From NCBI RefSeq assembly GCF_902491285.1, contig NZ_CABUHK010000073.1:1-26624 (forward strand): 26,624 bases of DNA. The letters run 5' to 3'. The notes under the pieces were generated by a model. That model had not been told where the DNA came from, did not search any database, and was given only the letters and a program-made list of their open reading frames with translations. The stretch comes from an uncultured Bacteroides sp. (GTDB lineage Bacteria > Bacteroidota > Bacteroidia > Bacteroidales > Bacteroidaceae). The position numbers and the translations under genes were made by a program. Shown here one piece after another: positions 24,109 through 26,624 of the stretch. Within the stretch, counting starts at the first letter, position 1. Every line of letters begins with the position of its first letter.

Positions 24109-24609
24109 TTATTTTATGGCTGCCAGTGCCTTGTCATAATCCGGCTCCTGTGTAATCTCAGGAACAAGCTCTGTATAAGCTATTTTACCGTCTTTGCCGA
24201 TTACGACTACCGCACGTGCCAGAAGCCCTGCCAATGGACCGTCCGCCATACGCACCCCGTAGCTTTCGTCAAAATCAGAGAAGCGGAAGTCTGACAATGG
24301 AATCACATTCTCGATACCTTCTGTCGTGCAGAAACGTGCGTGTGCGAACGGGAGGTCTTTAGAGATAGCCAGCACGACTGTATCCTTCATCCCGGCAGCC
24401 ATCTTGTTAAACTTACGTACAGACGTAGCACACACGCTTGTATCCAGACTAGGAAAAATATTCAGAATCACATTCTTACCGTTCAAGTCCTTCAGCGAGA
24501 AAGAAGATAAATCCGTTTTCACCAGTTCGAAGTCAGGAGCGACTTTACCTACTTGTATAAATTCACCGATCAGTTTCACCGGTTGTCCTTTGAAATTTGT
24601 TGTTGCCAT
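24109..24609 (-). CDS. tpx: Thiol peroxidase (Tpx-type peroxiredoxin)
   Basis: The ATG at 24609 gives 166 residues, the normal Tpx length; an upstream in-frame ATG would add 40 residues that do not belong to the family. The peroxidatic Cys60 is in LDTSVCATS and the resolving Cys94 in ARFCTTEG, the spacing typical of Tpx. The thioredoxin-fold start GKVAPDFELV is present. It reduces hydrogen peroxide and alkyl hydroperoxides using thioredoxin, probably in the cytoplasm. It is divergent from the HdeD-like gene, with 137 bases between start codons. Confidence 0.96.
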   Translation of the reverse strand: MATTNFKGQPVKLIGEFIQVGKVAPDFELVKTDLSSFSLKDLNGKNVILNIFPSLDTSVCATSVRKFNKMAAGMKDTVVLAISKDLPFAHARFCTTEGIENVIPLSDFRFSDFDESYGVRMADGPLAGLLARAVVVIGKDGKIAYTELVPEITQEPDYDKALAAIK

Positions 24610-24746
24610 AATGCATTTATATTTAAAATTTACTTTATATAGAAAACAACTATTACCCAAAATATGTTCACGAAAAAACTTTTCTAAATTCAAATTGTTA
24701 TTCCACAACGAAATCACTCTAGTATTCAATTTAAAATATAAAATGT

Positions 24747-25310
24747 ATGGAAACAGTATTCAATGAGATTCAACATTCAGTAAAAAACTGGTGGACTTCC
24801 CTTCTTTTAGGTGTCGTGTATATAATTGTAGCCCTTTGGCTCATGTTCTCTCCGCTGAGCAGTTACGTAGCGTTAAGCATCGTTTTCAGTGTATCCATGC
24901 TGATAAGCGGCATTCTGGAAATCATCTTTGCCATCAGCAATAAAAAAGGCGTGCCCAGTTGGGGATGGTATGTAGTAGGCGGGCTGATAGACCTCGTACT
25001 GGGTATTTATCTCGTAGCCTATCCGATAGTCAGTATGGAAGTCATTCCGTTCATCATCGCCTTCTGGCTTATGTTCCGCGGCTTCTCCTCTACCGGTTAC
25101 TCCATCGACCTGAAACGTTACGGAACCCGCGACTGGGGCTGGTATATGGCTTTCGGCATCCTTGCCATCCTCTGCTCACTACTGATATTATGGCAGCCTG
25201 CCATCGGAGCACTCTACGCGGTGTACATGATTTCTTTTACTTTCCTCATTATCGGACTTTTCCGTATCATGCTTTCATTCGAACTCAAAAATCTGCATAA
25301 AAGAAAATAA
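24747..25310 (+). CDS. HdeD/DUF308 family membrane protein
   Basis: A 187-residue protein with six hydrophobic segments arranged as repeated pairs. The repeated short units, such as LLLGVVYIIVALWLMFSP, GLIDLVLGIYLVAYPI and FGILAILCSLLILWQP, are the DUF308 repeats of HdeD. In E. coli HdeD is linked to acid resistance at high cell density; that role is not shown here. The C-terminus is basic (LKNLHKRK). The start ATG is supported by the conserved amphipathic lead-in to the first membrane segment. Confidence 0.87.
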   Translation: METVFNEIQHSVKNWWTSLLLGVVYIIVALWLMFSPLSSYVALSIVFSVSMLISGILEIIFAISNKKGVPSWGWYVVGGLIDLVLGIYLVAYPIVSMEVIPFIIAFWLMFRGFSSTGYSIDLKRYGTRDWGWYMAFGILAILCSLLILWQPAIGALYAVYMISFTFLIIGLFRIMLSFELKNLHKRK

Positions 25311-25342
25311 AAAGCTTTCGGCACTTACTTTGGTATTTTGTT

Positions 25343-25350
25343 TATCTTTG
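25343..25350 (+). promoter_or_regulatory. Candidate -7 element for the DUF4494-yggS-like operon
   Basis: TATCTTTG matches TAnnTTTG, 43 bases before the ATG at 25394. The best -33 candidate is only TTTC at slightly long spacing. Confidence 0.5.
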
Positions 25351-25393
25351 TAGGCAATTTACATATATCAATTAATTAAAAAGGAAGAAAATT

Positions 25394-25873
25394 ATGGCAA
25401 TGCATACATGGTTTGAATGTAAAATCCGTTATGAGAAAGTAATGGAGAACGGAATGCAGAAAAAAGTAACCGAACCCTATCTCGTTGACGCGCTTAGCTT
25501 TACAGAAGCCGAAGCACGAATCATCGAAGAAATGACTCCGTTTATTTCAGGAGAGTTTACCGTTTCTGACATCAAACGTGCTAACTATAGCGAACTTTTT
25601 CCCAGTGACGAAGAAAGTGCCGACCGCTGGTTCAAATGCAAACTTATTTTCATCACGCTGGATGAAAAAAGCGGTGCGGAGAAAAAGACTTCCACACAAG
25701 TGCTGGTACAAGCTGCCGACTTGCGTGACGCAGTGAAGAAACTGGACGAAGGAATGAAAGGAACAATGGCGGATTATCAAATCGGTATGGTATCCGAAAC
25801 ACCGTTGATGGATGTATATCCTTACAGTGCCGGCCCGAATGACAAACCGGAGTTTGATCCGTCAAAAGCATAA
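25394..25873 (+). CDS. DUF4494 domain protein
   Basis: A 159-residue soluble protein with no signal peptide. It contains two similar halves: HTWFECKIRYEKVMENG with VTEPYLVDALSFTEAEARI, and DRWFKCKLIFITLDEKSG with TSTQVLVQAADLRDAVKKL. The WFxCK opening is repeated about 75 residues apart, which suggests an internal duplication. I recognise the family as DUF4494 of Bacteroidetes; the function is unknown. The yggS-like gene starts 6 bases after its stop, so the pair form one operon. Confidence 0.85.
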   Translation: MAMHTWFECKIRYEKVMENGMQKKVTEPYLVDALSFTEAEARIIEEMTPFISGEFTVSDIKRANYSELFPSDEESADRWFKCKLIFITLDEKSGAEKKTSTQVLVQAADLRDAVKKLDEGMKGTMADYQIGMVSETPLMDVYPYSAGPNDKPEFDPSKA

Positions 25874-25879
25874 GTGACA

Positions 25880-26554
25880 ATGAGTATTGCTGACAATTTA
25901 AAGCAAGTGCTAGCCGAACTCCCGCAAGGAGTCCGGCTGGTTGCTGTCTCAAAATTCCATCCCAACGAAGCGATAGAAGAAGCATATCGGGCGGGACAGC
26001 GTATTTTTGGAGAAAGCAAGGTGCAGGAAATGACAGCTAAATACGAAAGTTTGCCCAAAGACATCGAATGGCATTTTATCGGACACCTGCAAAGTAACAA
26101 GATCAAGTACATGATACCATACGTAGCGATGATACATGGGATTGATACTTATAAACTACTCGCGGAAGTCAACAAACAAGCTGTCAAAGCGGGACGCACC
26201 GTCAACTGCCTGTTGCAGATACACGTGGCGCAGGAAGAAACCAAATTCGGTTTCAGCCCTGAAGAATGCCGGGAGATGCTGGACACCGGAGAATGGAAAG
26301 CACTCACCAACGTGCGCATCTGCGGATTGATGGGAATGGCCAGTAACACCGACAACATAGAACAAATCAACCGGGAATTCTGTTTACTTGATAGGCTCTT
26401 TAATGAGCTCAAAGAAACTTGGTTCGCCGGCTCGGACGACTTCCGGGAGTTGTCGATGGGAATGTCACATGACTATCACGAGGCTATCGCCGCAGGAAGT
26501 ACCCTGGTACGGGTGGGAAGCAAGATTTTCGGAGAACGCAATTATAATATTTAA
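25880..26554 (+). CDS. YggS/PLPBP family pyridoxal-phosphate-binding protein
   Basis: With the ATG at 25880 the protein is 224 residues; a GTG two codons earlier is less likely. The PLP lysine is Lys25 in LVAVSKFHP. The family blocks FGESKVQEM, WHFIGHLQSNK, GLMGMA and GMSHDYHEAIAAGST, then VRVGSKIFGER, all appear in order on an alanine-racemase-like barrel. Members bind PLP and keep B6 vitamer and amino-acid pools balanced without a known catalytic turnover. It probably shares a transcript with the DUF4494 gene, and the dihydroorotate-dehydrogenase-like gene follows 9 bases later. Confidence 0.95.
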   Translation: MSIADNLKQVLAELPQGVRLVAVSKFHPNEAIEEAYRAGQRIFGESKVQEMTAKYESLPKDIEWHFIGHLQSNKIKYMIPYVAMIHGIDTYKLLAEVNKQAVKAGRTVNCLLQIHVAQEETKFGFSPEECREMLDTGEWKALTNVRICGLMGMASNTDNIEQINREFCLLDRLFNELKETWFAGSDDFRELSMGMSHDYHEAIAAGSTLVRVGSKIFGERNYNI

Positions 26555-26563
26555 CCAATCATC

Positions 26564-26624
26564 ATGACCATGACCGATTTAAAAACTACTTTCGCAGGGC
26601 TTTCTCTTAGAAACCCTATCATCA
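26564..26624 (+). CDS. Dihydroorotate dehydrogenase-like protein, N-terminal fragment
   Basis: Only the first 20 codons are in the window, reading MTMTDLKTTFAGLSLRNPII, and the frame is open at the edge. LKTTFAGLSLRNPI is the usual opening of class 1 dihydroorotate dehydrogenase-like flavoproteins, where the strand leads into the FMN-binding barrel. A second in-frame ATG at 26570 could be the true start. It is too short to tell a real pyrimidine-pathway enzyme from a related oxidoreductase. Confidence 0.7.
   Translation, partial: MTMTDLKTTFAGLSLRNPII

Overview
The window reads as chromosome of a Bacteroides species. Three things point there. The primary sigma factor is the short Bacteroidetes type with no region 1.1. 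Several intergenic regions carry the Bacteroides promoter pattern (TTTG, about 21 bases, TAnnTTTG). The gene families (DUF4494, DUF3078, a Bacteroidetes tricorn-like protease, a lipoprotein clostripain) are typical of the genus. Nearly everything looks like core genome; I see no insertion sequence, prophage, CRISPR array, tRNA or rRNA.

Left part (1-7700), mostly minus strand: the end of an unrecognised gene; a DUF2569 membrane protein and a lipoprotein C11 (clostripain-like) protease; a small secreted protein; a YkuD-type L,D-transpeptidase gene broken by one extra G; rpoD; an HtrA/DegP protease; a dipeptide-epimerase gene reduced to its two ends by an internal deletion; and an SH3-NlpC/P60 murein peptide hydrolase. 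This block is about the cell envelope: making, trimming and recycling peptidoglycan, plus periplasmic protein quality control. Two of its peptidoglycan genes are broken.

Middle (7740-14430): RNase P RNA (rnpB) with a clear promoter and a terminal T tract, then a YihY/BrkB membrane protein with a C-terminal helix-turn-helix-like tail, a 1097-residue tricorn-like protease, and, facing them, riboflavin synthase followed one base later by an FMN-type nitroreductase. The 364-base gap between phoU and ribE holds a good minus-strand promoter and a hairpin, which may mark a small RNA or leader.

Phosphate block (14426-19003): pstC-pstA-pstB-phoU on the minus strand and pstS divergent on the plus strand. 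The shared control region has three 7-base repeats at 11-base spacing that look like a Pho box. PstC carries a periplasmic insertion that resembles one lobe of PstS.

Right part (19054-26624): glnS with two CxxC pairs in its anticodon-binding part, a TPR protein, a DedA membrane protein, a DUF3078 protein, thiol peroxidase, an HdeD-like membrane protein, a DUF4494 protein, a YggS-type PLP protein and the start of a dihydroorotate-dehydrogenase-like gene. Strong hairpin terminators separate most transcription units.

I found no clearly new multi-gene system. The observations most worth checking are the epimerase deletion scar, the transpeptidase frameshift, the PstS-like lobe inside PstC, the possible small RNA upstream of ribE, and the candidate Pho box.
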